Position numbers and translations under genes: made by a program. Of a stretch of 13,101 nucleotides of DNA, positions 1 through 7,308 are shown one piece after another (position 1 is the stretch's first letter; each line of letters opens with the position of its first letter). Below the pieces are notes generated by a model. It saw only the letters and a program-made list of their open reading frames with translations. It was not told the origin of the DNA and did no database searches. The stretch comes from Desulfocapsa sp. (GTDB lineage Bacteria; Desulfobacterota; Desulfobulbia; Desulfobulbales; Desulfocapsaceae): positions 1 to 13,101 of the forward strand of contig JAOZLI010000040.1 in assembly GCA_029934915.1 (NCBI GenBank). The letters run 5' to 3'.

Positions 1-764
1 TACTGCTGCTGGCCTCCATCAATACCGCTCAGGCATTAACAGCCAGAGAAATAATGGAGAAAGTTGACGCCCGTGATGATGGAGACAATCTCACAGCTAA
101 CGTGGAGATGATTCTCATCGATAAGAAGGATAATCGTCGGGTACGTAAGATGAAAATTTATAACAAGGATAAGGGAAAAGATACCTGGAAACTCCAGTTT
201 TTTATCTCTCCCGCCGATGTTAAAAATACAGGTTTCCTTACCTATGATTACTACGAAGGGGAACGTGATGATGATCAGTGGCTTTTTTTACCTGATCTTC
301 ACAAGACCAAACGCATCGCAAGCTCAGACAAATCCTCAGCGTTTATGGGATCTGATTTTTCCTATGCAGATATGACCCAGCGTGTTCTCGATGAATGGAC
401 CTACAAACTCCTGAAAGAAAGTGAGGTGGCTGGCCATAAGGTGTGGCTTATTGAGGCCTTACCTGCCAGCAAAGCAGTTGAGGCTAGATATGGATTTACA
501 AAGTCCGTTATTTTTATCCGCCAGGACATTTTTATAGGTGTACGTGCTGTGCATTGGCTGAAGGAGGGGAAAAAGGTCAAATATCAGGAGATGCTGGGAA
601 TCAAACAAATCGATGGTATCTGGATCTCAACAGAAGCCCGTATGAAAACCACCAAGAATAAAGTGACCCTGCATAAAACTGAAATGAACTGGACCAATAT
701 TAAATATAATCAGCCACTTGATGATGCCCTGTTTACAGTCCGCCGATTGGAAAAGGGAATTTAG
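1..764 (+). CDS. Outer membrane lipoprotein-sorting protein, LolA-like (5' end outside window)
   Basis: The reading frame is open from base 3. It begins inside a signal peptide (LLLASINTAQA, probable cleavage before LTAREIMEKV), so the ATG at 54 is internal and the true start lies to the left of the window. The mature part is about 240 residues. It carries the hallmark block of this family: GFLTYDYYEGERDDDQWLFLP, then KTKRIASSDKSSAFMGSDFSYADM, roughly one third of the way in. These proteins are periplasmic, share a LolA/LolB-like fold, and are thought to bind lipid or lipoprotein for an RND/MMPL-type exporter. The specific substrate is unknown. The next gene, a DUF1302 outer-membrane protein, starts 9 bp after the TAG stop, so the two are almost certainly co-transcribed. 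The expected exporter gene is not in the window. Family assignment is strong; the role is inferred from family and context. Confidence 0.9.
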   Translation, partial: LLLASINTAQALTAREIMEKVDARDDGDNLTANVEMILIDKKDNRRVRKMKIYNKDKGKDTWKLQFFISPADVKNTGFLTYDYYEGERDDDQWLFLPDLHKTKRIASSDKSSAFMGSDFSYADMTQRVLDEWTYKLLKESEVAGHKVWLIEALPASKAVEARYGFTKSVIFIRQDIFIGVRAVHWLKEGKKVKYQEMLGIKQIDGIWISTEARMKTTKNKVTLHKTEMNWTNIKYNQPLDDALFTVRRLEKGI

Positions 765-773
765 AAAGCAGCT

Positions 774-2225
774 ATGAAATACTTATTGAAGCGCATCTCT
801 TTTTCTGTTTTTTGTCTGGTTTTAGGGGCATTGCATCCCGCAGCCCTCTATGCCGAGGATCTGGATGATGTGCTATCTGGTTTTGATAGCGAGATTCCTG
901 AGCAGAAAAGCTCGGGATTAAGCAATGAAATGGATGATCTCTTATCCGGCTTTGATGAGTCACCAACAGTGGAGCCCGAGCAAGACACCGCGGACAGCAA
1001 TATACTGCCAGAGTGGCTTGTCGTGTATGGAAGTTTGGGCTTAGCAGGATCAGCCAACTTTGCCCACGATGCCCCAGAAGAAAACGAGGCGGACTATCGT
1101 GGCCTTTCCATGTTGCGAACTACAGTTAATCTCAGCAGTGAAATACGTTTGGGCAGCTGGCTGGCCAAGGTTAGCGGTCACGGGTTTTATGATGCTGCCT
1201 ATTCTATTCAAGGTCGGGAACAATATACCAGAGCCCTGCTTGACAGCTATGAACAGGAACTGGAGATCGATGATCTGTATTTGCAAGGCAGCCTGACGTC
1301 TTCTCTGGATATCAAAATAGGGCGCCAGATCGTGGTCTGGGGAAAATCAGATAATATACGAGTTACTGATATCCTCAATCCTCTGGATAATCGTTTGCCG
1401 GGCATGGTGGATATCAAAAATCGCCGTCTCCCGGTGACCATGACAAAACTTGATTATTATACCGGAGACTGGAATCTGAGCGGGATCGTGATGCATGAAG
1501 CCAGGTTCTCAAAAAATCCGGTATATAACAGTGATTTTTATCCTGGTAAAGGTCCTTTGCCTCCGGAAGAGAAACCAAGTGTGTCCATGGACAATCAGCA
1601 ATATGGCCTGGCTCTGAACGGGATATTCAGCGGTTGGGATCTCTCTTTGTATGGTGCATGGGTATTTGACGACAGAGCCCATATTACGCAGGATACAAAC
1701 GGCAGTCTGTATCGTGAGCATAATAGAATCTTTATGACCGGTATGACTGGTAATATTGCTCTTGGCAACTGGCTTCTCAAAGGGGAAACTGCTTGGTTTG
1801 ATGGCCTGGAATTTGCGAATATGGAAGATGATGATCAGGTCTCCCGCCTGGATCTTATGGGTGGTGTTGAGTATCTGGGGTTTTCTGAAACACTTCTTAG
1901 TCTGGAAATTGTCAATCGCCACCTTATTGATTTTGATGAACAGTTGACTCTTGCTCCAGATATTGCGCAGGAAGATGTTGTACAAATGGTGGCCATATTT
2001 GTCCGTGATTTTGCCAATGACACCATTCAGTTCAAAACCATGCTTTCCATCTTTGGGCTCCATGGGGAAGATGGCGCTTTTGAGCGGTTCCAGCTAGAGT
2101 ATGATCTAACAGATTCACTCACAATGACTGGTGGGGTGATCTTCTATCAATCCGCTGACCAGGGAGCATTGAGTACCATAGAAGATAACGATCGTCTGTT
2201 TTGCGAACTGGTCTATGAATTTTAA
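774..2225 (+). CDS. DUF1302-type outer-membrane beta-barrel protein
   Basis: A 483-residue protein with a signal peptide (residues 1-27, cut after ALYA). An acidic segment follows at 28-80, then a region rich in alternating hydrophobic strands to the C-terminal YEF, a typical outer-membrane barrel ending. Residues about 175-230 show the DUF1302 pattern: IGRQIVVWGKSDNIRVTDILNPLD, followed by DIKNRRLPV. This family is regularly encoded next to a LolA-like protein and an RND/MMPL exporter, as here for the LolA-like partner 9 bp upstream. A barrel or channel role in that export system is plausible but not shown. The acidic N-terminal segment contains a motif twice, LDDVLSGFD (30-38) and MDDLLSGFD (53-61), 23 residues apart. 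The start at 774 is supported by the signal peptide and tight spacing; the ribosome-binding site is weak, which suggests translational coupling. Confidence 0.85.
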   Translation: MKYLLKRISFSVFCLVLGALHPAALYAEDLDDVLSGFDSEIPEQKSSGLSNEMDDLLSGFDESPTVEPEQDTADSNILPEWLVVYGSLGLAGSANFAHDAPEENEADYRGLSMLRTTVNLSSEIRLGSWLAKVSGHGFYDAAYSIQGREQYTRALLDSYEQELEIDDLYLQGSLTSSLDIKIGRQIVVWGKSDNIRVTDILNPLDNRLPGMVDIKNRRLPVTMTKLDYYTGDWNLSGIVMHEARFSKNPVYNSDFYPGKGPLPPEEKPSVSMDNQQYGLALNGIFSGWDLSLYGAWVFDDRAHITQDTNGSLYREHNRIFMTGMTGNIALGNWLLKGETAWFDGLEFANMEDDDQVSRLDLMGGVEYLGFSETLLSLEIVNRHLIDFDEQLTLAPDIAQEDVVQMVAIFVRDFANDTIQFKTMLSIFGLHGEDGAFERFQLEYDLTDSLTMTGGVIFYQSADQGALSTIEDNDRLFCELVYEF

Positions 2226-2241
2226 GAAGCATAAATCCCAG

Positions 2242-2913
2242 TTATGGAAGAACCCTTCGTAAAGGACAACTTGCCGTAATCTCATTACCTTGACGGTAAT
2301 CCTGCAATACCCGAACAGATTGTGCGGCAAGCTGCCTGCGAACTTCCCGTCTCTTTCCTTTTATCCTTGCAATCCGCATTGAATCGTAGGCCGTGGTTTG
2401 ATGTCGCATCCAGGCAATGGTTGCTGCTTCTGCACGTTTGGCAATGGGAATTCGTTCCGTTCTTGCCACCGTTCCACTACCAACGGGTGCGGCATGGTCT
2501 GTGATTAATTTTCCAAGTAGCGTTGCCTCTACCTTATATCGTGGATGAAACTTGAGAAAGTCCACAACTTCAGCACAGAAATCCACAAGATATTTCTCTT
2601 GTTTGGCCGTACGTCTGGCAAGGTCACTTTTACGTCTTTTGGCGTATTCAGGAGTTGCCCGCTTTGCTTCTACTTCTTTTTGTGATGCGAGAATATGGCT
2701 TTCTTTTGCCCATATCCCCTGTGAAATCATGCGCCTTCCCTTGCGAACCTGAACAACCCATGTCGATCCCTTTGCCTTAACACTTCTGGTTATTGCCGCA
2801 TCCCCAGATTTAAGAAAGACCCAATCCTCTGGAGGCTGAATGCGTTCTCCCGATTCTGAAAAAACTGTTCCTGCTGTTCGACTCGGTGTGACTGTGCGAT
2901 GTGTGTGTTTCAT
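2242..2913 (-). CDS. DUF2293 domain-containing protein
   Basis: A 223-residue basic, soluble protein with no signal peptide or membrane segment. The C-terminal half (about 105-207) matches the DUF2293 pattern: HPRYKVEATLLGKLITDHAA, then VGSGTVARTERIPI, AEAATIAWMRHQTTAYDSM and KGKRREVRRQLA. The density of Arg/Lys and His suggests possible nucleic-acid contact, but no function is established and none is claimed. The N-terminal part (1-100) is also highly basic and probably partly helical. An AGGAG sequence lies 13 bp before the ATG, a rather long spacing. The gene starts 20 bp after the stop of the aldo/keto reductase, so they probably share a transcript. Its stop faces the DUF1302 stop across only 16 bp, leaving no room for a separate terminator. 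Confidence 0.85.
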   Translation of the reverse strand: MKHTHRTVTPSRTAGTVFSESGERIQPPEDWVFLKSGDAAITRSVKAKGSTWVVQVRKGRRMISQGIWAKESHILASQKEVEAKRATPEYAKRRKSDLARRTAKQEKYLVDFCAEVVDFLKFHPRYKVEATLLGKLITDHAAPVGSGTVARTERIPIAKRAEAATIAWMRHQTTAYDSMRIARIKGKRREVRRQLAAQSVRVLQDYRQGNEITASCPLRRVLP

Positions 2914-2933
2914 ACTTTTTTTCTTTCTCCTGA

Positions 2934-3950
2934 CTATCCCATGGGATATAAGATTTCATTATGTACAGCTTCGCATTGTTGCAACACATCTTCTGACAAT
3001 ACAAGGTCAATTGCAGCCAGAGAGTCGTCAAGTTGTGCTGCCGTAGTAACTCCGATAATGGTTGAAGCGACAAAATCAAACTGTTTACTCCAGGCAACGG
3101 CCAGTGTTGCTGGACTTATTCCGATCTCTTTTGCGATCTCTATATAACGAGCCGTGGCCGCAAGGGTTTTTTCATTGAGAAAACGGCTGGCCATAGCCTT
3201 AATTCGTGGCTCATCTGACTGGATATACCTGTTAAATCGACCTTCCACCTGCAGGTCTTCATTATATTTCCCAGTCAACACCCCACCTGCCATGGGAGAA
3301 TAGGGAAGCAGGGAAATTTTCTCTACCCGGCACATTTCGACCATTTCATCGAGGAATCTACGATTCAGTAAGGAAAAATTATTCTGTATGGATTCGAATC
3401 GTTTATATCCTTTATACTTGGAAATCATATTGGATTTGGTTGTTCCGTAAGCCGTATCGTTGGATGTCCCCAGATACCGTACCTTCCCCGAACGCACCAG
3501 ATGATCAAAGGCCTCCATGGATTCTTCTCTTGGCACAATGGTGTCTGGCCAGTGCATCTGATAGAGATCAATATACTCACATTGTAAACGACGAAGACTG
3601 CCTTCAACTCCCTTTATTATATGGTGGGCATCAATGGCGGTGAGCCCTGCACGTACAGGAGGTACAAACCAACCCGAGGCTGCACCTACAACCTTTGTCG
3701 CAAGAATTATCGAATCTCTGTTTTTCCCCTGAAGCCACTCTCCAACAATTTTTTCTGTAATACCAACGGACTCAGCCCGTGGTGGTACGGGATAGACCTC
3801 GGCCGTATCAAAGAAATTAATCCCTGCGTCATAAGCGGTATCCATGATTGCAAAGGCTTCTTTTTTGTCGCACATGGAACCAAACATCATGGTTCCAAGG
3901 CAGACTGGGCTCACCCGCAGACCACTTTGACCGATATATCTATATTCCAT
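2934..3950 (-). CDS. Aldo/keto reductase, Tas-like
   Basis: A cytoplasmic NAD(P)H-dependent oxidoreductase of 338 residues, the usual size for a TIM-barrel aldo/keto reductase. The catalytic tetrad is visible: Asp48 and Tyr53 (FFDTAEVY), Lys86 (LATKVV) and His133 (YQMHWPD). The segment YPVPPRAESVGITEKIVG after the tetrad Tyr, and the C-terminal end with SEDVLQQCEAVHNEILYP, closely resemble E. coli Tas (from memory), which placed this in the Tas-like group. The nicotinamide-binding features SNDTAYGTTK and QNNFSLLNR, and the late cofactor segment around STIIGVTTAAQLDDSL, are present. Nothing is missing, so it should be active; its substrate cannot be read from sequence. It is the first gene of a two-gene unit with the DUF2293 gene. 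I found no clear -35/-10 pair for it in the upstream AT-rich region. Confidence 0.92.
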   Translation of the reverse strand: MEYRYIGQSGLRVSPVCLGTMMFGSMCDKKEAFAIMDTAYDAGINFFDTAEVYPVPPRAESVGITEKIVGEWLQGKNRDSIILATKVVGAASGWFVPPVRAGLTAIDAHHIIKGVEGSLRRLQCEYIDLYQMHWPDTIVPREESMEAFDHLVRSGKVRYLGTSNDTAYGTTKSNMISKYKGYKRFESIQNNFSLLNRRFLDEMVEMCRVEKISLLPYSPMAGGVLTGKYNEDLQVEGRFNRYIQSDEPRIKAMASRFLNEKTLAATARYIEIAKEIGISPATLAVAWSKQFDFVASTIIGVTTAAQLDDSLAAIDLVLSEDVLQQCEAVHNEILYPMG

Positions 3951-4009
3951 TTGTAGGATCCTGTTTTTTGTATAAGTACTTCTGTTGCTATTTTAGCATT
4001 TGATATTTC

Positions 4010-4039
4010 TTGACATGGTAAAGATTCTTGACATATGAT
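4010..4039 (+). promoter_or_regulatory. Predicted sigma70-type promoter for the chemoreceptor gene
   Basis: TTGACA at 4010-4015 is a perfect -35 hexamer. TATGAT at 4034-4039 matches the -10 consensus at five of six positions, with an 18-bp spacer. Transcription would start near 4046, giving a leader of about 200 nt before the ATG at 4247. The decamer TTCTTGACAT containing the -35 occurs a second time at 4025-4034, exactly 18 bp downstream, inside the spacer and touching the -10. This could be a chance feature or a regulator-binding repeat. It is the best promoter match I found in this gap; experimental support is absent. Confidence 0.55.
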
Positions 4040-4066
4040 TAAAATTAAGAAAAAAGTTTTATTTTG

Positions 4067-4213
4067 CTGGGAGCTTGTCCGAGAATAGACATTTTGTTCA
4101 AAATCGAGGCATTTCAGAAAAATAAGCACAGACATATAATTGATATTTCGAGCATTATTTTTTTGAAATAACGAAGAGTTTGGGCAAAAGGGCATTCTCG
4201 GACAAGCTCCTAG
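4067..4213. mobile_element. MITE-like inverted-repeat element in the chemoreceptor leader
   Basis: The sequence GGAGCTTGTCCGAGAAT at 4070-4086 is repeated perfectly and inverted at 4194-4210 (17/17). The match continues imperfectly inwards to about 4105 on the left and 4176 on the right (13 of 18), and outwards by three bases with one mismatch. The total is about 147 bp with arms of nearly 40 bp and no coding capacity. This shape fits a non-autonomous transposable remnant or a structured repeat. I see no target-site duplication and cannot name a parent transposon. In the + strand RNA two of the arm mismatches become G-U pairs (U97/U98 of the 40xx series against G84/G83 of the 41xx series), so the transcript should fold into a long hairpin. 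It ends 33 bp before the chemoreceptor ATG. Confidence 0.7.
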
Positions 4214-4246
4214 TCATTGTTGCCATAAAATATATCGAGAGAACAA

Positions 4247-6268
4247 ATGAATTACCTAAAAAACATGTCGCTTGCAAGTAAATTAGCCGCCGGATTTGGA
4301 TTTGTACTTCTTCTTCTTGTGGCTATCAGTGCTATCAGCATATCAAGCACTAATACCACTTTGCACAATATAGAAAAAGTAATGTTTGCAGAAGATCTGA
4401 AAGCTACCATGCTCGGACTGGAAAATGACCATCTTGGTTTTCTGAATAAATCTCAAAGGTTTTTTTCTGATCCGTCTGCAACAAAGATGAAAGTAAAAAC
4501 CGATGACCATAAATGTAGATTAGGAAAATGGCTTTATGGCGATGACAGGCGTAAAAATGAAGAAAAGTTGCCGGAATTGAAACCAATTTTAAGAAAGCTT
4601 GAAGCTCCCCATGCACTTCTGCATGGATCTGTTTATGAAATCAATACAATCCTTGCGCAACAAGGACGAGAGAAAGCTTTTGATCAGGTAACGACTATGT
4701 TCGCTACAAAAACAGAACCTGCACTTCATGATGTGCAGGCGTCACTTGGTGAACTGACCTCCACTCTCGAGGTGTATGTTGAAGAAGCTAATAAGGAACT
4801 ACTTTCTGTAACCTCTTCCATGAAAACAAAGGTGCTGATCCTGAGCGTGATAGCCATATTCAGTGGAGTGTTTGTTTCTTTTCTTCTTATTCGACTTATT
4901 ACCGGTTCCGTTAATAAAATTATTAAAATAACAGACAGTCTTGCCACTGGTGATATGACGGTACGTTCGGATATCGCTAGAAAAGATGAGATAGGTATGC
5001 TGGCAGCAGCAACAAACAAACTTGCAAGGCAATTTGACCGTAATCTTGCTCAGGTACGTGGCTCTTCCTCAACTATTGGCTCATCCACAGTTATTTTAAA
5101 CTCACTTGCCGCTGATATGACAGCATCAGCTGGAGACATGGCTGGCAAAGCTGCAAGCGTAGCAGGTGCTGCTGAAGAGATGAATGCGAATATGTCAGCC
5201 ATTGCTGCGGCATCTGAGGAGACAAGTACAAATGTCAATATGGTTGCCGCCGGGGCTGAAGAGATGAGCGCAACAATTGGTGAGATTGCCTCGAATTCTG
5301 AGACAGCCATTCAAATTACAGAGGAAGCAGTCAGTGAGGCAATTAAGGCCGATGAAAGCGTGCGATCACTGGGGAAAGCAGCGCAGAAAATCAGTAAGGT
5401 CACTGAGACTATCAATGAAATTGCAGATCAGACAAATCTCCTTGCTTTAAATGCAACCATTGAAGCAGCCAGGGCAGGAGAAGCTGGTAAAGGCTTTGCG
5501 GTAGTTGCTAACGAGATCAAGGAACTTGCAAAACAGACGACAGAGGCCACTCAGGAGATTAAAGACCGTATCGAAGGAGTACAGCGCTCCAGCGAACAAA
5601 CCATTGGCGTAATTAACACAATTTCCAGCACCATTAACAAAACGAATGAAATTGTTACCACCATGGCTTCCGCTGTGCAGGAACAGGCTGCTGCAAGTCA
5701 GGAGATTTCAGACAATGTGAACCAGGCATCCATCGGTATTCAGGAAGTGAATGAGAACATTGCCCAGGCATCAACGGTGAACAATGAAGTTGCAAGTGAG
5801 ATAGCATCGATCAAGGTTGAAGCTGATAGCGTAGCTGCTCACGCAACAGATATCAGTGAACTGTCAGTTGAAATGCAGGTGAATGTAGGTGCACTTGACT
5901 CGCTGGTCGCTCAATTTAGATTTCGGGATGAATATTTTCATATAGGAGATGTGAAAGCCGCCCACTTTAATTGGAAAATGAAACTGACATCAGTTATGGC
6001 AGGATACCAGCATATGAATGAGAGTGATGTTGTTGATCATCATCAATGCTCCTTTGGCAAGTGGTATGAAAACGCTCCCGCAGAATTACGCAATGCTGAA
6101 GTATTTGCAGAACTTGGAGTGCATCATGAGGCAGTTCATCAAAAGGTTCGTGAAGCTGTTGCCCTGCAGAATAAAAATAATTCAAGTGCAGCCCGTCAGA
6201 AGGTAGAAGAATTTGAAGTTGAGCGTAAACAGCTTTTTGCCAATTTGGATGAACTGTATGTCAGTTGA
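4247..6268 (+). CDS. Methyl-accepting chemotaxis protein with two CZB-type zinc-binding regions
   Basis: A 673-residue membrane chemoreceptor that would signal through CheA/CheW. Order of parts: TM1 (about 12-33); extracytoplasmic helical sensor (34-193); TM2 (194-217); HAMP (218-270); a long coiled-coil signalling domain with the conserved hairpin tip at 391-431 ([20 protein letters not shown] and following); C-terminal CZB domain (565-635). The CZB signature is clear: His573 with Trp576, DHHQC ending at Cys601, FGKW, and His627xxxHis631, a 3His/1Cys zinc site. The same arrangement appears in the extracytoplasmic domain: His62, HKCRLGKW with Cys90, and His122xxxHis126. Known CZB domains bind zinc and in several receptors sense oxidants such as hypochlorite; ligand here is unknown. 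GAGAG precedes the ATG. It is monocistronic by context. No C-terminal CheR-tethering pentapeptide is seen. Confidence 0.95.
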   Translation: MNYLKNMSLASKLAAGFGFVLLLLVAISAISISSTNTTLHNIEKVMFAEDLKATMLGLENDHLGFLNKSQRFFSDPSATKMKVKTDDHKCRLGKWLYGDDRRKNEEKLPELKPILRKLEAPHALLHGSVYEINTILAQQGREKAFDQVTTMFATKTEPALHDVQASLGELTSTLEVYVEEANKELLSVTSSMKTKVLILSVIAIFSGVFVSFLLIRLITGSVNKIIKITDSLATGDMTVRSDIARKDEIGMLAAATNKLARQFDRNLAQVRGSSSTIGSSTVILNSLAADMTASAGDMAGKAASVAGAAEEMNANMSAIAAASEETSTNVNMVAAGAEEMSATIGEIASNSETAIQITEEAVSEAIKADESVRSLGKAAQKISKVTETINEIADQTNLLALNATIEAARAGEAGKGFAVVANEIKELAKQTTEATQEIKDRIEGVQRSSEQTIGVINTISSTINKTNEIVTTMASAVQEQAAASQEISDNVNQASIGIQEVNENIAQASTVNNEVASEIASIKVEADSVAAHATDISELSVEMQVNVGALDSLVAQFRFRDEYFHIGDVKAAHFNWKMKLTSVMAGYQHMNESDVVDHHQCSFGKWYENAPAELRNAEVFAELGVHHEAVHQKVREAVALQNKNNSSAARQKVEEFEVERKQLFANLDELYVS

Positions 6269-6351
6269 TCACAGCGTCTGTTTTGCACCGGTCTGCCAGT
6301 GCCGTCAATCATCCAACCGGCTTTGATATAGTGTGTGTTACTGCTCATTCT

Positions 6352-6486
6352 TGATAAGTTCGTAAAAAGACAAAAATCACCATGAAGGGCATGAAGAACA
6401 TGAAGTTAAAGGAATGATTTATTGTTGTTCTTTTCTTCATGGCCTTCATGCGCTTCATGGTTGAGAAGGTTTTTACGACGCCATCA
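6352..6486. mobile_element. Palindromic MITE-like element between convergent genes
   Basis: The left end TGATAAGTTCGTAAAAA (6352-6368) is matched inverted by 6470-6486, with 13 of 17 bases agreeing and the inner TCGTAAAAA perfect. The same four bases, TTCT, flank both ends (6348-6351 and 6487-6490), which could be a target-site duplication, though four bases can match by chance. A slightly longer flanking similarity also exists (TCATTCTTGATAAG and TCATTCTTAATGAG, 12 of 14). The element is about 135 bp, non-coding, and its right flank overlaps the stop codon of the solute-binding-protein gene. It differs in sequence from the inverted repeat at 4067-4213. Mobility is inferred from structure only. 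Confidence 0.55.
6381..6459. repeat. CATGAAG nonamer repeats, three per arm, inverted
   Basis: Three tandem 9-bp units lie on the left (6381-6407), each CATGAAG plus two variable bases. Three units in opposite orientation lie on the right (6433-6459), separated by 25 bp. The heptamer is identical in all six copies; only the two spacer bases vary. The arms pair into a hairpin that is followed on either strand by a T-run within about 10-20 bases (TTTTT at 6470 on +, two T-runs on -). It could therefore also act as a two-way terminator between the chemoreceptor and the solute-binding-protein gene. Similar CAYGAAG repeats are, from memory, scattered in many environmental genomes; their origin is not known to me. 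Confidence 0.75.
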
Positions 6487-6489
6487 TTC

Positions 6490-7269
6490 TTAATGAGTGG
6501 AAGGGGTACCAAGGTAGGAAGAAACAATGTTGTTATAAACGCTATTGCCTTGACTATCAGTGGATTTTAACTTATCCAGGGCCTGGTTTAGTTCAATAAT
6601 CACGCTGTCAGCAGTCTCTTTATTAAAGGCATAATAAAGTTTAATTGTTTTGAGGATATAAACAGCTTCGTAGTTGTTGGGATCCATGCCAAGTTGTAAC
6701 ATTGTGTAGCGGGTTGAGTCGGTATTAAAAGCGAGCAGATCAAGGCGGTCAAAGGCAAGTTTTTTTATGTTTTGTTCTGGTTGTGTTACTCGTTCAAGTG
6801 CATCTGCAGGTATACCAGCTTTAATAAGAAGTTGTTCCGGTGCCCCGGAGCGAATGGTACCAACCCGAAGTGTTTTCAGATCGTCGATGGAAGAAACTTT
6901 GATCTTCTTTTTTTTGTCTGCAATCAAACCAATGCTAAGCTCAAAGATCGGCCCTACCCACTTAAAATTGTTTTTTCTTTCCTCTGTCATCCCCATACTG
7001 AAAAGACAGGTTCCAGGAGTGTTTTGTACGGTTTTATAAGCGCGAGGCCAGGGAAGTAATTCTACATCTTCAATTGTTACAGGTTGGCTGGTTTTTTTGC
7101 CGAGTTCAATCAGGAGATCAACAGCAATTCCCTGTATTTTGTTTTTTTCTTTGAAATTGTATGGAGGGTTTTGCTCAATCATATAACGGAATTTCGCAGT
7201 TTCTCCCTGGGCAAAACTTACCGACAGAAAAGAGAGTATAACAAGTGTGGTGCTAAACATTTTACGCAT
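6490..7269 (-). CDS. Periplasmic solute-binding protein, family 3 type
   Basis: A 259-residue secreted protein. Residues 1-22 form a signal peptide, with likely cleavage after VSFA or AQG. The fold signature of amino-acid-type binding proteins follows: NPPYNF (34-39), GIAVDLLIELGKK (47-59), WPRAYKTVQNTPG (74-86), SMGMTEERKNNFKWVGPI (91-108) with the conserved ligand-contacting Arg, and the hinge region SSIDDLKTLRVGTIRSG (126-142). No permease or ATPase gene is nearby, so it is an orphan. Its ligand and partner cannot be told; a sensory or regulatory use is as likely as transport. It follows the DUF3943 gene after 39 bp and may be the last gene of that unit. The start at 7269 has AGAGG about 8 bp upstream; a second ATG at codon 4 has no better site. 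Confidence 0.85.
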   Translation of the reverse strand: MRKMFSTTLVILSFLSVSFAQGETAKFRYMIEQNPPYNFKEKNKIQGIAVDLLIELGKKTSQPVTIEDVELLPWPRAYKTVQNTPGTCLFSMGMTEERKNNFKWVGPIFELSIGLIADKKKKIKVSSIDDLKTLRVGTIRSGAPEQLLIKAGIPADALERVTQPEQNIKKLAFDRLDLLAFNTDSTRYTMLQLGMDPNNYEAVYILKTIKLYYAFNKETADSVIIELNQALDKLKSTDSQGNSVYNNIVSSYLGTPSTH

Positions 7270-7308
7270 GACTCGGCCTCTGTATTTGGAAACGTTACCG
7301 TCATTTTA

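Noticed and set aside
54..56. ATG at 54 as the true start of the first gene
   Set aside because: The frame is open upstream to base 3 and encodes the end of a signal peptide with a plausible cleavage site, so the gene is cut by the window edge.
1509..2063. Open frame of 184 codons on the - strand opposite the DUF1302 gene
   Set aside because: It is antisense to a well-supported gene and shows no domain features.
3911..4195. Open frame of 94 codons on the - strand across the 3951-4246 gap
   Set aside because: It begins within the inverted-repeat element, overlaps the aldo/keto reductase start and has no recognisable domain or composition of a real protein.
6381..6459. CRISPR array
   Set aside because: Units are 9 bp with 2-bp variable positions and the two groups are inverted; there are no spacers of CRISPR length and no cas genes.
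6345..6527. Open frame of 60 codons on the - strand over the CATGAAG repeats
   Set aside because: The 9-bp period keeps the frame open by itself and yields a monotonous Met/Lys then Met/Phe peptide; it also overlaps the end of the solute-binding-protein gene.
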